In this document: positions 24,805-33,581 of the stretch, piece by piece
Position numbering within the stretch: position 1 is the first letter of the stretch
How the letters are laid out: each line of letters starts with the position of its first letter
Source: Armatimonadota bacterium
GTDB lineage: Bacteria; Armatimonadota; Fimbriimonadia; Fimbriimonadales; GBS-DC
DNA length: 53,196 nt
NCBI GenBank assembly: GCA_013359125.1
Contig: JABWCR010000022.1
Span: 1-53,196 of the forward strand
Reading direction: 5' to 3'
Notes under the pieces: generated by a model
Database searches by the model: none
Told to the model about the DNA's origin: nothing
Seen by the model: only the letters and a program-made list of their open reading frames with translations
Program-made: the position numbers and the translations under genes

Positions 24805-25987
24805 AGAACCAAGCGTATAGCGACATGAACGGCCAGACGAGCGCAAATACATGAAGCGCCCATGCGCGTTGTTTTTGGGGTGCAAGCCGCTCTAATCCCA
24901 GAGCCAGGAATAGCCCGATTGCGCCCAGCGCCGGAAAGAAGTATCGACCTTGCGCCTGAAAGAAGACCGTTATGAAGGCCAGAAACGCAAACAGAGCCAG
25001 CATGAAGAGCACGCCTGCGGGCATCGCAAGTTCCATCTCCTCCTTTGGCGAGCCTTGCCGACGGCGCAAGAACAATCCCGCGACGGCCGCCACCATCACA
25101 GCCAACGCAAGCAAGTAGAAGGCATCGGGCAAGAAAAGCGGTCGCCCTGTGTTCGCTGTCTCGGGCGCGCCGTACGCAAAGAAGAAGCTGCGAAACGTCC
25201 AATCGGCCACCAACTGCAGATAGCCTGTCGGCGTCATGCCCGCTTCATAGAAATCGGACGGTTTTGCAGTGCCCTGAAACGCCTGAACAAACGTTTTCTG
25301 CAAGAGCGGATCGTTATACACCACCGCGTTTCGAACGTACCAGCCTGCACCGATCGCAATCCCCAGCAGCAGAGCCAGAGCTGCGGGCTTCAACTTAGGC
25401 CACTCGACCTTCTGATCCAACCGCTTCCACAACAGCCAAAGAACAACGAGCGGAACAAGCAAAACGCCGGTCGTCTTGGTCAGCAGCGCCAGCCCGATCC
25501 ATAGTCCCAACAGCCACGACGGTCGCGTCAGTTGCCAAAGCGCCAGTGCAAACCACAGGTTCGTCATCGCGTCGTTATTGACCGACGAACAGATCGCAAC
25601 GTTCATGGGCAGCGCCGCAACAAACATCCCGGCGAACCATCCAACCTCCTTTCGCAAGGTCGACGCCCATCTCCAAACGACCAGAGCCGTCAACAACCCG
25701 CACAGAACTCCAAGCCATCGAACGGAGCCTTCACCGACAATTCTGTATAAGATTGCAGATGTGAAATAATACATAGGCGGTTGATGCGATTCATACCCCG
25801 CGCCCTCGTAGCCCTCAAAAACTGCCGGTCGCCAATGTTCTGCGATGTGCTTCACATACTGAAGGTGCGCGCCCTCGTCCGGCGTGTTGGCATAGCCGTT
25901 GTTACCGAGCGGCGTGCTCCAAATGTAGAGGGCGCAAAGGGCAACTTGGGTCAACCCGATCAAACCAGGCGCCAGCCAGCGTCGCAT
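24791..25987 (-). CDS. GT-C glycosyltransferase, family 39-like
   Basis: The 398-residue membrane protein has about ten hydrophobic helices. The first extracytoplasmic loop carries the acidic motif TPDEGAHLQYVKHI followed by ESHQPPMYYF, as in lipid-phosphate-sugar-dependent GT39/PMT-like transferases. It likely glycosylates a lipid or protein outside the membrane. It heads a leftward operon with the divergent GH2 protein and the sensor kinase and is divergent from the thioredoxin gene by 44 bases. Confidence 0.82.
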   Translation of the reverse strand: MRRWLAPGLIGLTQVALCALYIWSTPLGNNGYANTPDEGAHLQYVKHIAEHWRPAVFEGYEGAGYESHQPPMYYFTSAILYRIVGEGSVRWLGVLCGLLTALVVWRWASTLRKEVGWFAGMFVAALPMNVAICSSVNNDAMTNLWFALALWQLTRPSWLLGLWIGLALLTKTTGVLLVPLVVLWLLWKRLDQKVEWPKLKPAALALLLGIAIGAGWYVRNAVVYNDPLLQKTFVQAFQGTAKPSDFYEAGMTPTGYLQLVADWTFRSFFFAYGAPETANTGRPLFLPDAFYLLALAVMVAAVAGLFLRRRQGSPKEEMELAMPAGVLFMLALFAFLAFITVFFQAQGRYFFPALGAIGLFLALGLERLAPQKQRAWALHVFALVWPFMSLYAWFYALQ

Positions 25988-25995
25988 CGCGACCG

Positions 25996-26001
25996 GTTAT
26001 A
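25996..26001 (-). promoter_or_regulatory. -10 box of the glycosyltransferase operon
   Basis: Minus-strand TATAAC ends eight bases before the start codon, leaving almost no leader. Confidence 0.4.
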
Positions 26002-26019
26002 CCTGACAGGCAAGAATGG

Positions 26020-26025
26020 TAGAAT
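26020..26025 (+). promoter_or_regulatory. Leaderless -10 box (TAGAAT) of the thioredoxin gene
   Basis: TAGAAT ends exactly six bases before the ATG. It shares the context GGTAGAATC with the purS and ALDH-like promoters. Confidence 0.55.
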
Positions 26026-26031
26026 CTATAT

Positions 26032-26454
26032 ATGAAGACGAACCAGATATTCGTCGTGGTGTGCGTAGCCGTAGCGGGCTTTGTGTTCTGGCACGCCCTG
26101 TTTGGCCGTGCTGGCTGGAGCCCCGATTTTCAAGACGATTACGAAGCAACTTTGGTCAAAGCGATGGATCAAAAGAAGCCTTTAGTGGTTAAGTTTTATG
26201 CCGACTGGTGCCCGCCGTGCAAGGAGATGGACAAAAACGTCCTTCCAAGCCAGGAGGTTCGCGCCGTAGCCGACCGAGCGCTATGGGTCAAAGTCGATGT
26301 GGACCAGCAGGGCAAGTTGGCCGATGATTTTGGCGTGCAGTCGATTCCAACGACCCTGATTATCGACCCAAAGGGCAACATCATCCATCGATTGGTCGGC
26401 CCGCCCAGTCCGACCGAGCTTGCCGAGAAGATTCTCTCCGTCGCTGGATCATGA
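26032..26454 (+). CDS. Membrane-anchored thioredoxin-like protein
   Basis: The 140-residue product has an uncleaved or lipid-free N-terminal helix (residues 5-25) and a thioredoxin fold with the redox motif in KFYADWCPPCKEMDK, then the cis-proline loop in VQSIPTTLIIDPKG. It resembles the C-terminal domain of DsbD-type proteins or an extracytoplasmic thioredoxin. The stop overlaps the next gene (ATGA), linking it to Fe-S assembly. The start codon lies directly behind a TAGAAT box without a ribosome-binding site. Confidence 0.9.
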   Translation: MKTNQIFVVVCVAVAGFVFWHALFGRAGWSPDFQDDYEATLVKAMDQKKPLVVKFYADWCPPCKEMDKNVLPSQEVRAVADRALWVKVDVDQQGKLADDFGVQSIPTTLIIDPKGNIIHRLVGPPSPTELAEKILSVAGS

Positions 26455-26783
26455 ACGAACTGCCCATTAAAATCAGCCAAGCGGCCATTCAAAGAATCAA
26501 GAAGATTCTGGCCGATCAGGGCGCAACTCGTTTGCGCGTTGGAGTGCGGGCGGGCGGCTGTTCGGGGCTTGAATACGTCATGAAAGCCGAAGGCCAAGTT
26601 CGAGACTCTGACGCTGTTTATCGGTTGGATGGCTTCGAGCTCGTGATCGACCCCAAGAGCCTAAAGGTATTGGAAGGCTGCGAGCTGGACTACACGGGCG
26701 ATCTGTTGGGAAGCTCGTTCAAGTGGAACAACCCCAACGCCAAGCGGGGTTGCGGCTGCGGAACCTCATTTTCGCTGGGTTAG
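26451..26783 (+). CDS. IscA/ErpA-type iron-sulfur cluster carrier
   Basis: A-type carrier proteins deliver Fe-S clusters to client enzymes. The 110-residue product has the three conserved cysteines: one in GGCSGLEY and two in the C-terminal GCGCGTSF. The length is normal for IscA/ErpA/SufA. Which subtype cannot be told from sequence alone. It is translated with the thioredoxin gene. Confidence 0.93.
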   Translation: MNELPIKISQAAIQRIKKILADQGATRLRVGVRAGGCSGLEYVMKAEGQVRDSDAVYRLDGFELVIDPKSLKVLEGCELDYTGDLLGSSFKWNNPNAKRGCGCGTSFSLG

Positions 26784-26840
26784 AGTTTGGCCAATCCGTG
26801 GCATGAGCCCTTTGGCGCGTAGGCGGAGAGGGGGAAGACC

Positions 26841-27875
26841 ATGCCAGAGATGCGACGCGATCCGCTCACTCGGCGGTGGACGATCATTGCGACAGAGCGG
26901 AGCAAGAGGCCGCACGACCTAAAAAAAGCCGACGATGTCGGCATCGCTATTCCCGATTTTGTGCCCAACTGCCCGTTTTGCCCGGGCAACGAAGCGATGA
27001 CCCCGCCCGAGGTGATGGCTTATCGGCGCGAGGACAGCGCCTCCAATGGAACCGGCTGGTGGGTGCGCGTCGTACCGAACAAGTTTCCTGCGCTGGCGCC
27101 CGAAGGCGAACTGACGCCCGAAGCGGCAGGAGTCTGCGACCGCATGAACGCCGTAGGCGCGCACGAGGTCATTATCGAAACGCCTCGCCATGACGAAAAT
27201 CCTGCCAACATGCCGGCCAACCAGTTTCGAGAATCAATCTGGGCCTATCGCGACCGATGCCTGCAACTGATGACCAATCCAAGGCACAAGAGCCTGATCG
27301 TTTTTCGCAATCACGGCAAGCCTGCGGGCGCCTCTCTCGAACATCCGCACACCCAATTGGCGGCCCTGCCCATTATCGTGCCAGAAACCGCATCGCTGGT
27401 CGATGCCTTCGCAGAGCATCAGCGCCTTCGCGGGCGTTGCGCTCTGTGCGATCTGATCGAACAGGAGCAGAGAGACAACGAGCGGATCATCTTAGAGAAC
27501 GAACGATACCTCGCCTATGCGCCTTTCGCCTCCCAATCGCCCTACGAAACCTGCATTGCGCCCAAAGCATGCCATGCCGACTTCATGATGGAATCGCAGG
27601 AGTCGTTAGACGAATTTGCCCAGATACTGCAGGAGCTTTGCCGCAGATACGATCATGCGTTCGGCGATCCGCCCTATAACTACATGATCATGACAGCGCC
27701 TGTAAACCGCTCGCGCGAGATCGCCTTTCATTGGCGATTGGTGATGATGCCAAGGCTGACAGTCGCTGCAGGATTCGAGATGGGCACCGGCGTTTGGATC
27801 AACGTCGCATCGCCCGAATCGGCGGCTCAGGCGCTTAGGGAGGCCGTCCGTCCGCTCCAGACCGAAAAGGTATAA
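26841..27875 (+). CDS. galT: Galactose-1-phosphate uridylyltransferase
   Basis: GalT converts galactose-1-phosphate and UDP-glucose to glucose-1-phosphate and UDP-galactose. The 344-residue product has the zinc motif CPFCPGNE, the segment [20 protein letters not shown] containing the nucleophilic HPH triad (with HTQ instead of the usual HGQ), the second-domain CALC pair, and the C-terminal HWRLVMMPR. The start follows a GAGAGGGGG stretch. The product could also handle related nucleotide transfer, since some short bacterial GalT relatives are ADP-specific. Confidence 0.9.
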   Translation: MPEMRRDPLTRRWTIIATERSKRPHDLKKADDVGIAIPDFVPNCPFCPGNEAMTPPEVMAYRREDSASNGTGWWVRVVPNKFPALAPEGELTPEAAGVCDRMNAVGAHEVIIETPRHDENPANMPANQFRESIWAYRDRCLQLMTNPRHKSLIVFRNHGKPAGASLEHPHTQLAALPIIVPETASLVDAFAEHQRLRGRCALCDLIEQEQRDNERIILENERYLAYAPFASQSPYETCIAPKACHADFMMESQESLDEFAQILQELCRRYDHAFGDPPYNYMIMTAPVNRSREIAFHWRLVMMPRLTVAAGFEMGTGVWINVASPESAAQALREAVRPLQTEKV

Positions 27876-27876
27876 T
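27871..27876 (+). promoter_or_regulatory. -10 box in front of thiG
   Basis: TATAAT overlaps the galT stop region. It is followed after four bases by ATGGAATGA, a two-codon frame whose stop overlaps the thiG start (27886). A transcript starting here would have almost no leader. Confidence 0.4.
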
Positions 27877-27885
27877 CCCGATGGA

Positions 27886-28653
27886 ATGAGCCTGACGATC
27901 GCCGGAAAGTCGTTTCAGTCGCGGCTGATGGTCGGCACCGGCAAATACCCTGACGCCGCCGTCATGGCGCGCTCTATCGAGGCCTCGGGAGCAGAAATTG
28001 TAACCGTTGCCCTTCGACGCATCGATTTGGACGCCCCCAAGCGTTCCATCTTGGACGATCTCGATTGGAGCCGCTATCAGATTCTGCCGAACACAGCGGG
28101 GTGCAAAACGGCAGAAGAAGCCGTGCGCACGGCGCGATTGGCCCGCGCGATGGGGCTGAGCGACTGGATCAAGGTCGAGGTGATCCCCGACCCGAAGTAT
28201 CTCTTGCCCGATCCGATCGGTACTTACGAAGCTTGCAAAATCCTTGTCGACGAGGGCTTTACCGTTCTGCCCTACATCAATGCCGACCCCGAGTTAGCCC
28301 GGCGTCTAGAGCAGATCGGTTGCGCGACGGTGATGCCGTTGGCTGCCAGCATTGGCACCGGACAAGGCTTTTCAGTCAGCCTGGAGCAGATTCGAATCAT
28401 CGTCGAAAACGCCTCCGTGCCCGTCGTGGTGGACGCTGGGCTGGGCGTGCCGTCCGAAGCGGCGATGTCGATGGAAACCGGTTGCGACGCCGTGCTGGTC
28501 AATACCGCGATCGCCAAAGCCCAAGACCCTGTTCGAATGGCGGAGGCTTTTCGATTGGGCGTCGAGGCCGGACGATTAGCGTTCGAAGCCGGCCGCATTC
28601 CAAAACTGCCCTATGCCTCAGCCTCAAGCCCTCTCGAAGGCGCAGTTCGCTGA
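27886..28653 (+). CDS. thiG: Thiazole synthase
   Basis: ThiG builds the thiazole phosphate of thiamine from deoxyxylulose phosphate, dehydroglycine and ThiS thiocarboxylate. The 255-residue TIM barrel has MVGTGKYPD, the Schiff-base lysine Lys96 in WIKVEVIPD, the LPYINADP segment and the C-terminal [20 protein letters not shown]-type phosphate loop. It heads a tight run thiG-thiE-thiS-thiO-nadE. The thiE frame begins inside its last 41 bases. Confidence 0.97.
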   Translation: MSLTIAGKSFQSRLMVGTGKYPDAAVMARSIEASGAEIVTVALRRIDLDAPKRSILDDLDWSRYQILPNTAGCKTAEEAVRTARLARAMGLSDWIKVEVIPDPKYLLPDPIGTYEACKILVDEGFTVLPYINADPELARRLEQIGCATVMPLAASIGTGQGFSVSLEQIRIIVENASVPVVVDAGLGVPSEAAMSMETGCDAVLVNTAIAKAQDPVRMAEAFRLGVEAGRLAFEAGRIPKLPYASASSPLEGAVR

Positions 28654-29179
28654 TTTTTGGCCGCGGCGGCCGCTGATGCTGGTCGCCGATCTAAGCCGCT
28701 ACCAGCGAGCCGTCTGGCAGAAGACCATTCCTGCCGCCGTTCGAGGCGGAGTCAACGTAGTAAGATTTAGAGGCCAATGGGACGCTATCATCCACGCTCC
28801 GGGCGCATTGACGATTGTGGACGGCGTCAGCCACTTTCCAGAGAGCGAGATGAAGGAAATAGGCAGCGCCTTTGGCGTATCGGTTCACAGCGTCGATGCG
28901 GCTGTCAATGCGCAGGGACTGGGAGCATCCTATTTGCTGTTCGGGTCGGTTTTCAGTACAGAAAGCCATCCCGAACGCGAGGCGGCCGGTTTAGACGCCC
29001 TGAATGCAGTTTGCCAGGCCGTTAGGATACCGGTAGTGGCGATCGGAGGCATCAACGCCGGTAATGCCAAAATCTGCATTGAGGCAGGCGCGTCTGGCGT
29101 CGCCGTGATCGGCGCGATTGCAGGGTCGGCAGACCCAGAACTCGCTGCGATAGAATTGAGAGAAGCGATCAATGATTGA
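28613..29179 (+). CDS. thiE: Short ThiE/TenI-like thiamine phosphate synthase family protein
   Basis: The family joins thiazole and pyrimidine moieties (ThiE) or isomerises the thiazole (TenI). The 188-residue product has the C-terminal hallmarks [27 protein letters not shown]-like [16 protein letters not shown] and [11 protein letters not shown]. It is about 25-30 residues shorter than typical ThiE, with the stretch after VVRFRGQ missing and the VND motif reduced to VDG. The start inside thiG is preferred since the first beta strand (RPLMLVAD) precedes the next ATG at 28676. Whether it is a synthase or a TenI-like isomerase is open. Confidence 0.8.
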   Translation: MPQPQALSKAQFADFWPRRPLMLVADLSRYQRAVWQKTIPAAVRGGVNVVRFRGQWDAIIHAPGALTIVDGVSHFPESEMKEIGSAFGVSVHSVDAAVNAQGLGASYLLFGSVFSTESHPEREAAGLDALNAVCQAVRIPVVAIGGINAGNAKICIEAGASGVAVIGAIAGSADPELAAIELREAIND

Positions 29180-29375
29180 ACTGACCATAAACGGAAAGCC
29201 CGCGCGAATAGATGAAGGCGCAACGGTCGCGAGCCTTTTGGAATCAAGAGGCATCAACCCGAAGATCGTCGTGGTGGAGCACAACTTCGAAATCTTACCC
29301 AGAGAGAAGTACGCCGAGACGCTCTTGCACCAGGGCGATAACCTCGAAATCGTTACGATGACGGCAGGCGGATGA
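29172..29375 (+). CDS. thiS: Sulfur carrier protein ThiS
   Basis: ThiS is the ubiquitin-like carrier that donates sulfur to ThiG as a C-terminal thiocarboxylate. The 67-residue product has the fold pattern [26 protein letters not shown], and ends in AGG with the required Gly-Gly. It overlaps thiE by eight bases and thiO by four. The adenylating enzyme ThiF is not in this window. Confidence 0.95.
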   Translation: MIELTINGKPARIDEGATVASLLESRGINPKIVVVEHNFEILPREKYAETLLHQGDNLEIVTMTAGG

Positions 29376-30487
29376 GCGCGCAAGACCCGATTGTTGTGAT
29401 CGGCGCAGGTGCGGTCGGTAGCGCCACGGCTTACGAACTTGCGAGACGAGGACGGCCAACGGTCGTGCTAGAAAGCCTTTCGGACGGCGGCGCAACGTCG
29501 GCGGCTTCGGCAGGTCTGATCAATCCACTGAGCATGTTCGAGCCCGAATTGGCCGAACTGGGCCTGATCGGGATGAGACTCTATGACGAGTGGTCGGCGC
29601 GGTTGCTCAAAGACGTTCAGATCGATATCGAGTGGTTGAAAACCGGCTCGATCCGAATCGCGCTGACCGACTCCGAGGCCAAGACCTTTCGAGAAGAAGC
29701 AAAACGGCTCAAGACGCTAGAGCCCGGCGTCGAGCCGTTGTCGCCCGACGAGGCGCGCAAGATCGAACCGCTGATCGGGCCAAACTGCCGCGGAGCAATC
29801 CTCGTGCCGGGCGAAGGGAATGTGTCGGGACTGCACCTGGTGCGCGCGTTGCGCGCGGCGGCTATCTTGCACGGCGCAGAGCTCTATCGGGGCCGGCCCG
29901 TTGTGGGCTTTGAGACAAAAGGATCGACAGTAACCAAAGTTACAAGCGCGGGCGGGAGCGTTCAGGCGAGCGCGGTCGTGTTGGCTGCGGGCGCATGGGC
30001 AGAGCCGTTGCTGAAGAACTTAGGCGTACAGATCGGCATCAAACCGGTGCGAGGGCAGCTCCTCATCTTGGCCGACGCGCCCAAGCCATTGCGACATATC
30101 TTGGGATCGGTACTCAATTACGTCGCGCCAAAGCGCAACGGCACGATCACCCTGGGCGCGACTGTCGAGGACGCAGGCTTCGATCTCCGCGCCACTGCAG
30201 ACGGCTTCGCGCAACTGCTGGGCAGTTTGGCCGCAACCTATCCGGCGCTGGGCAACGCCACGGTTACCGGTTTTACAGTCGGCCTCCGTCCTGGATCGCC
30301 GGACGGTTTGCCGCTGATAGGACGACTGCCCGGCTACGACAACGTTTACCTGGCGGCCGGCCACTATCGCCACGGCATCATGCTAGCGCCTGTAACAGGA
30401 ATTGCAATCGCCGATCTGATCACGGAAGGCCGAACAACTCTGCCTATCGAGCATCTCCATCCTTCACGCCTGGTGAAGGATGCATGA
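29372..30487 (+). CDS. thiO: Glycine oxidase ThiO
   Basis: ThiO oxidises glycine to the imine used by ThiG, the oxygen-dependent route to thiazole. The 371-residue DAO-family flavoprotein has the dinucleotide-binding motif VVIGAGAVGSATAYELA at the N terminus, the substrate-side segment PVRGQLLILAD, and the ending GHYRHGIMLAPVTG. Its presence instead of ThiH suggests an aerobic organism. It overlaps thiS and nadE by four bases each. Confidence 0.93.
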   Translation: MSAQDPIVVIGAGAVGSATAYELARRGRPTVVLESLSDGGATSAASAGLINPLSMFEPELAELGLIGMRLYDEWSARLLKDVQIDIEWLKTGSIRIALTDSEAKTFREEAKRLKTLEPGVEPLSPDEARKIEPLIGPNCRGAILVPGEGNVSGLHLVRALRAAAILHGAELYRGRPVVGFETKGSTVTKVTSAGGSVQASAVVLAAGAWAEPLLKNLGVQIGIKPVRGQLLILADAPKPLRHILGSVLNYVAPKRNGTITLGATVEDAGFDLRATADGFAQLLGSLAATYPALGNATVTGFTVGLRPGSPDGLPLIGRLPGYDNVYLAAGHYRHGIMLAPVTGIAIADLITEGRTTLPIEHLHPSRLVKDA

Positions 30488-31332
30488 AGGTCATCCGTCA
30501 GCCGGTATTCGATCCCGATGCGGCGCTTAGGCTCTGCAACGATTCGGTAGCCGTCTGGCTGACTCGGTTTCTGCGCGAAGAGGTTACTCGCCGTAGAGGC
30601 TTCAAGAAGGCCGTTTTGGGCCTCAGCGGCGGGGTCGATTCTGCACTGACAGCCTATCTTTGCGCCCAAGCCTTTGGTCCCGAAAACGTGGTTGCGCTCA
30701 GGATGCCCTACAAGATCAGCAGCCCGGAGAGCTTGAGCCATGCGCAACTGGTCGTCGATGCGCTGGGCATCCAGGAGCGGACGCTGGAGATGACCGCCAT
30801 GGTAGACGGCTATTTGGAACACGAGCCGGACGCATCGCCCGCTCGCATTGGCAATGTCTGCGCGCGAGCGAGAATGATCGCGCTCTTTGATCAGTCTGCC
30901 AAGTTGAGCGCGCTGCCCATCGGTACGGGCAACAAAAGCGAGCGGCTGTTCGGCTACTTCACTTGGCACGCGGACGATTCGCCCCCGGTGAACCCTCTGG
31001 GCGACCTCTTTAAGACCCAAGTTTGGGCATTGGCGCGACATCTGGGCGTGCCGAGCGAGATCGTGGAGAAACCGGCGACCGCAGACTTGATTCAGGGCCA
31101 AACGGACGAGGGGGACTTTGGCATTTCGTACATCAAGGCGGACCGCATCCTGCATTGGCTGCTGTTGGGCTATAAGCCCGCAAGGCTGGTCGAACTGGGC
31201 TTTGACAGCGCCGAAGTGGAACTGGTTAAAAGCAAGGTGGACGCCACACATTGGAAGCGCCGTCTGCCCGCCACTGCCATGCTCTCGACGACCGCGATCG
31301 GAGAGTACTACTTGCGCCCGGTCGACTATTGA
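30484..31332 (+). CDS. nadE: Ammonia-dependent NAD synthetase
   Basis: NadE amidates nicotinate adenine dinucleotide to NAD. The 282-residue product has the PP-loop [15 protein letters not shown], the segment [23 protein letters not shown] and the ATP/NaAD-binding [20 protein letters not shown]. There is no glutaminase domain, so free ammonia is the donor. Its ATG overlaps the thiO stop, placing NAD synthesis in the thiamine operon. The 3' end overlaps purQ by seven bases on the other strand. Confidence 0.96.
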   Translation: MKVIRQPVFDPDAALRLCNDSVAVWLTRFLREEVTRRRGFKKAVLGLSGGVDSALTAYLCAQAFGPENVVALRMPYKISSPESLSHAQLVVDALGIQERTLEMTAMVDGYLEHEPDASPARIGNVCARARMIALFDQSAKLSALPIGTGNKSERLFGYFTWHADDSPPVNPLGDLFKTQVWALARHLGVPSEIVEKPATADLIQGQTDEGDFGISYIKADRILHWLLLGYKPARLVELGFDSAEVELVKSKVDATHWKRRLPATAMLSTTAIGEYYLRPVDY

Positions 31333-32024
31333 GTGCCCACAAGCGCGCTTTCGACCGACCGAAAGATGGCCAAACCGTCCGACGATCCCAGCAAATCGCT
31401 GCTGGCTCGTTCGGGATGCGGCATCATGCCCAATATGTTTCCCCGCTCGTTAACGATGCCTGCGATCGCGCTCATCGATCCGTTCGGATTGCTCGCATCG
31501 TCAAGCTCTCCAAGCGCGTTCGCGTAACGAAATGCGATCTGGCCGTTTGATTCCAGCCTTTCGAGGGTCTCTGCGTCGCACACATAGCGTCCGTCGCCAT
31601 GGGCGATCGGAATCCTCAAGAGTCGGCCGGATTCGATGCCCTGAGTAAATGGCGAACGGCAACTTTCCACGCGCAACGTTACGGTATCGCTGATGAACTT
31701 GAGACCGCTGTTCTGGGTAAGCGCGCCGGGCAAAAGTCCCGCCTCGCAAAGCACTTGAAAACCGTTGCAAATGCCGACGACCAGACCGCCCTGCTCGGCA
31801 AACCGCTCCACGGCGGGCATAATCGCGGCAAACCGAGCGATGGCGCCGCATCGCAAATGGTCGCCATACGAAAAACCGCCCGGCAGCACGACCAAATCGA
31901 CACTGCCCAACTCCGTCTCGCCGTGCCACACATAATCCGCATCCCAGCCCATTCGGTCGCGCAGGCAAATCAGGGCGTCGGCATCGCAGTTGGAGCCGGG
32001 AAAGACGACGACCGCAGCCTTCAT
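31326..32024 (-). CDS. purQ: FGAM synthase glutaminase subunit PurQ
   Basis: PurQ supplies ammonia to PurL in the fourth step of purine synthesis. The 232-residue class I amidotransferase has [12 protein letters not shown] at the N terminus, the nucleophile Cys86 in GICNGFQVL, and the His-Glu pair in MPHPERAS. The start overlaps the purS stop (ATGA). Residues 1-232 match the usual PurQ length of about 225-230. PurL is not in the window. Confidence 0.96.
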   Translation of the reverse strand: MKAAVVVFPGSNCDADALICLRDRMGWDADYVWHGETELGSVDLVVLPGGFSYGDHLRCGAIARFAAIMPAVERFAEQGGLVVGICNGFQVLCEAGLLPGALTQNSGLKFISDTVTLRVESCRSPFTQGIESGRLLRIPIAHGDGRYVCDAETLERLESNGQIAFRYANALGELDDASNPNGSMSAIAGIVNERGNILGMMPHPERASSDLLGSSDGLAIFRSVESALVGTQ

Positions 32025-32260
32025 GGTTCGATCTCGAACCGGTAGTTCTCGATGACCGGGTTGGCCAGCAATTTGCGGCACATAGCGTCGGTCTCTTCGT
32101 GCAGATCGCCGTTGGGCGCCAACTCGATCTCTAAATATTTGCCGACGCGAGCGGAGGCGACGTTCTCAAATCCAAGACTCTTGAGCGCTTGCTCGAGCGT
32201 GCGTCCTTGAGCGTCTAAAAGCGTGGGCTTAAGGGTAACGTAAACACGGGCCTTGGGCAT
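32021..32260 (-). CDS. purS: FGAM synthase subunit PurS
   Basis: PurS bridges PurL and PurQ in the three-part FGAM synthetase. The 79-residue product has the typical pattern [36 protein letters not shown] and [16 protein letters not shown]. It overlaps purQ by four bases. TAGAAT lies exactly six bases upstream of its ATG and no ribosome-binding site is seen, so translation is probably leaderless. Confidence 0.96.
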   Translation of the reverse strand: MPKARVYVTLKPTLLDAQGRTLEQALKSLGFENVASARVGKYLEIELAPNGDLHEETDAMCRKLLANPVIENYRFEIEP

Positions 32261-32266
32261 GTCGAG

Positions 32267-32272
32267 ATTCTA
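32267..32272 (-). promoter_or_regulatory. Leaderless -10 box (TAGAAT) of purSQ
   Basis: Minus-strand TAGAAT in the context CAGGTAGAATC, six bases before the purS ATG. Confidence 0.55.
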
Positions 32273-32317
32273 CCTGGTGGGCAGGATTCAAACCCAGATC
32301 GCGGAAATGATATTGAG

Positions 32318-33565
32318 ATGACAGAATATCTGATCGGAGCTTTATTCGGGATCGCGATCGGCGGTTTGATCGCCTTCTTTGTCTGGCGCATCGCTCAGGA
32401 GCGCATTCGTCCGTTCGACGAGACCAAAGCCGAGTTGGAAAAGGCTCGCAACGATTTGGAAGCGCTTAGAATCGAAATCGCAAAGGTCGATGAACGTCTT
32501 AAGGCGAGCGAAGAGAGCGAGATGCGAATGCGCGAGGCGTTCAAAGCGCTTTCGGCAGACACTCTGGAAGCGGCGACCAAATCCTTCCTCGACTTGGCCG
32601 AACAACGGTTCAACGTGCATCAAGAAAAGTCGATCGGCGAGTTGGAGCAGCGCAAGCAGGCGGTCGATAGTCTGGTTAAACCGATCAACGAATCGGTCGG
32701 CAAGGTGCAACAGCATCTTCACGACTTGGAGACCAAGCGCGAAGGCGCCTACTCCGCGTTGCAAGAGCAGGTCAAGGCGATGATGGACGAGGCGCGGCGG
32801 CTTTCGGGCGCATTAAAGAGCCCGACTTCGCGCGGAAATTGGGGCGAAGTGCAGTTGCGTCGCACGGTCGAGCTGGCCGGCATGACCAACTATTGCGACT
32901 TTGAAGAGCAATCGACCTTCGACGGCACGGATCGCAGGCTGAGACCGGACATGATCGTAAAGATGCCCAACGGCCGAGTAGTCGCTGTCGATGCCAAGAC
33001 GCCGCTCAGCTCCTTCATGGAGGCGTTCGAGGCTAAAGATGAAGAGGAACGCGCCAGGCTGATCAAACAGCATGCCCAACAGGTTCGCAGTCACGTAGCG
33101 TCGTTAAGCAAGAAGGAGTACTGGGATGCGATCGGGCAAACGCCAGAGTTCGTCGTGCTCTTCCTGCCGGGCGAGGTTTACTACAACGCTGCCCTGGAGC
33201 AAGATCCCAGTCTAATCGAGTTTGGAGCCGAAAAGAAGGTCCTGATCGCCACGCCGCCGTCTTTGATCGGGCTTCTGAAGGCCGTGGCCTATGGTTGGAG
33301 CCAGCGACTCTTGGAAGAGAACGTCCGAGAGATCAGCAACGCGGGCAAGGAGCTGTACGATCGTCTGCGCACTATGGCCAACCATCTACACGATGTCGGC
33401 AAGAAACTGAACGGAGCGGCCGAAAGCTACAACACACTGGTCGGTTCCTATCAGACGCGCGCACTGGTATCGGCGAGAAAACTCAAAGAGCTCGGCGTCG
33501 CCAGCAAGACGGATCTTCCAGACATACCGCCCATCGACACCCAAGCCCGCGAGATCGAACCTTAG
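32318..33565 (+). CDS. rmuC: RmuC-family DNA recombination protein
   Basis: RmuC proteins are linked to suppression of recombination at inverted repeats; the C-terminal part is nuclease-like. The 415-residue product has an N-terminal membrane helix (about 4-24), a coiled coil (to about 160) and the RmuC core with LKSPTSRGNWGEVQL, GMTNYCDFEEQSTFDG, RPDMIVKMPNGRVVAVDAKTP and EFVVLFLPGEVYYNAAL. It starts the rightward run rmuC-rodA-PII. No clear ribosome-binding site is seen. Confidence 0.93.
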   Translation: MTEYLIGALFGIAIGGLIAFFVWRIAQERIRPFDETKAELEKARNDLEALRIEIAKVDERLKASEESEMRMREAFKALSADTLEAATKSFLDLAEQRFNVHQEKSIGELEQRKQAVDSLVKPINESVGKVQQHLHDLETKREGAYSALQEQVKAMMDEARRLSGALKSPTSRGNWGEVQLRRTVELAGMTNYCDFEEQSTFDGTDRRLRPDMIVKMPNGRVVAVDAKTPLSSFMEAFEAKDEEERARLIKQHAQQVRSHVASLSKKEYWDAIGQTPEFVVLFLPGEVYYNAALEQDPSLIEFGAEKKVLIATPPSLIGLLKAVAYGWSQRLLEENVREISNAGKELYDRLRTMANHLHDVGKKLNGAAESYNTLVGSYQTRALVSARKLKELGVASKTDLPDIPPIDTQAREIEP

Positions 33566-33581
33566 GTAACCTTAAGGCCAA

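Noticed and set aside
24791-24885. Longer start of the GH2-like protein at 24885
   Set aside because: It would overlap the glycosyltransferase gene by 95 bases and adds residues that do not fit a GH2 N terminus.
27840-27886. TPP riboswitch upstream of thiG
   Set aside because: Only ten bases separate galT and thiG, and no thi-box pattern (CTGAGA) is present in the end of galT.
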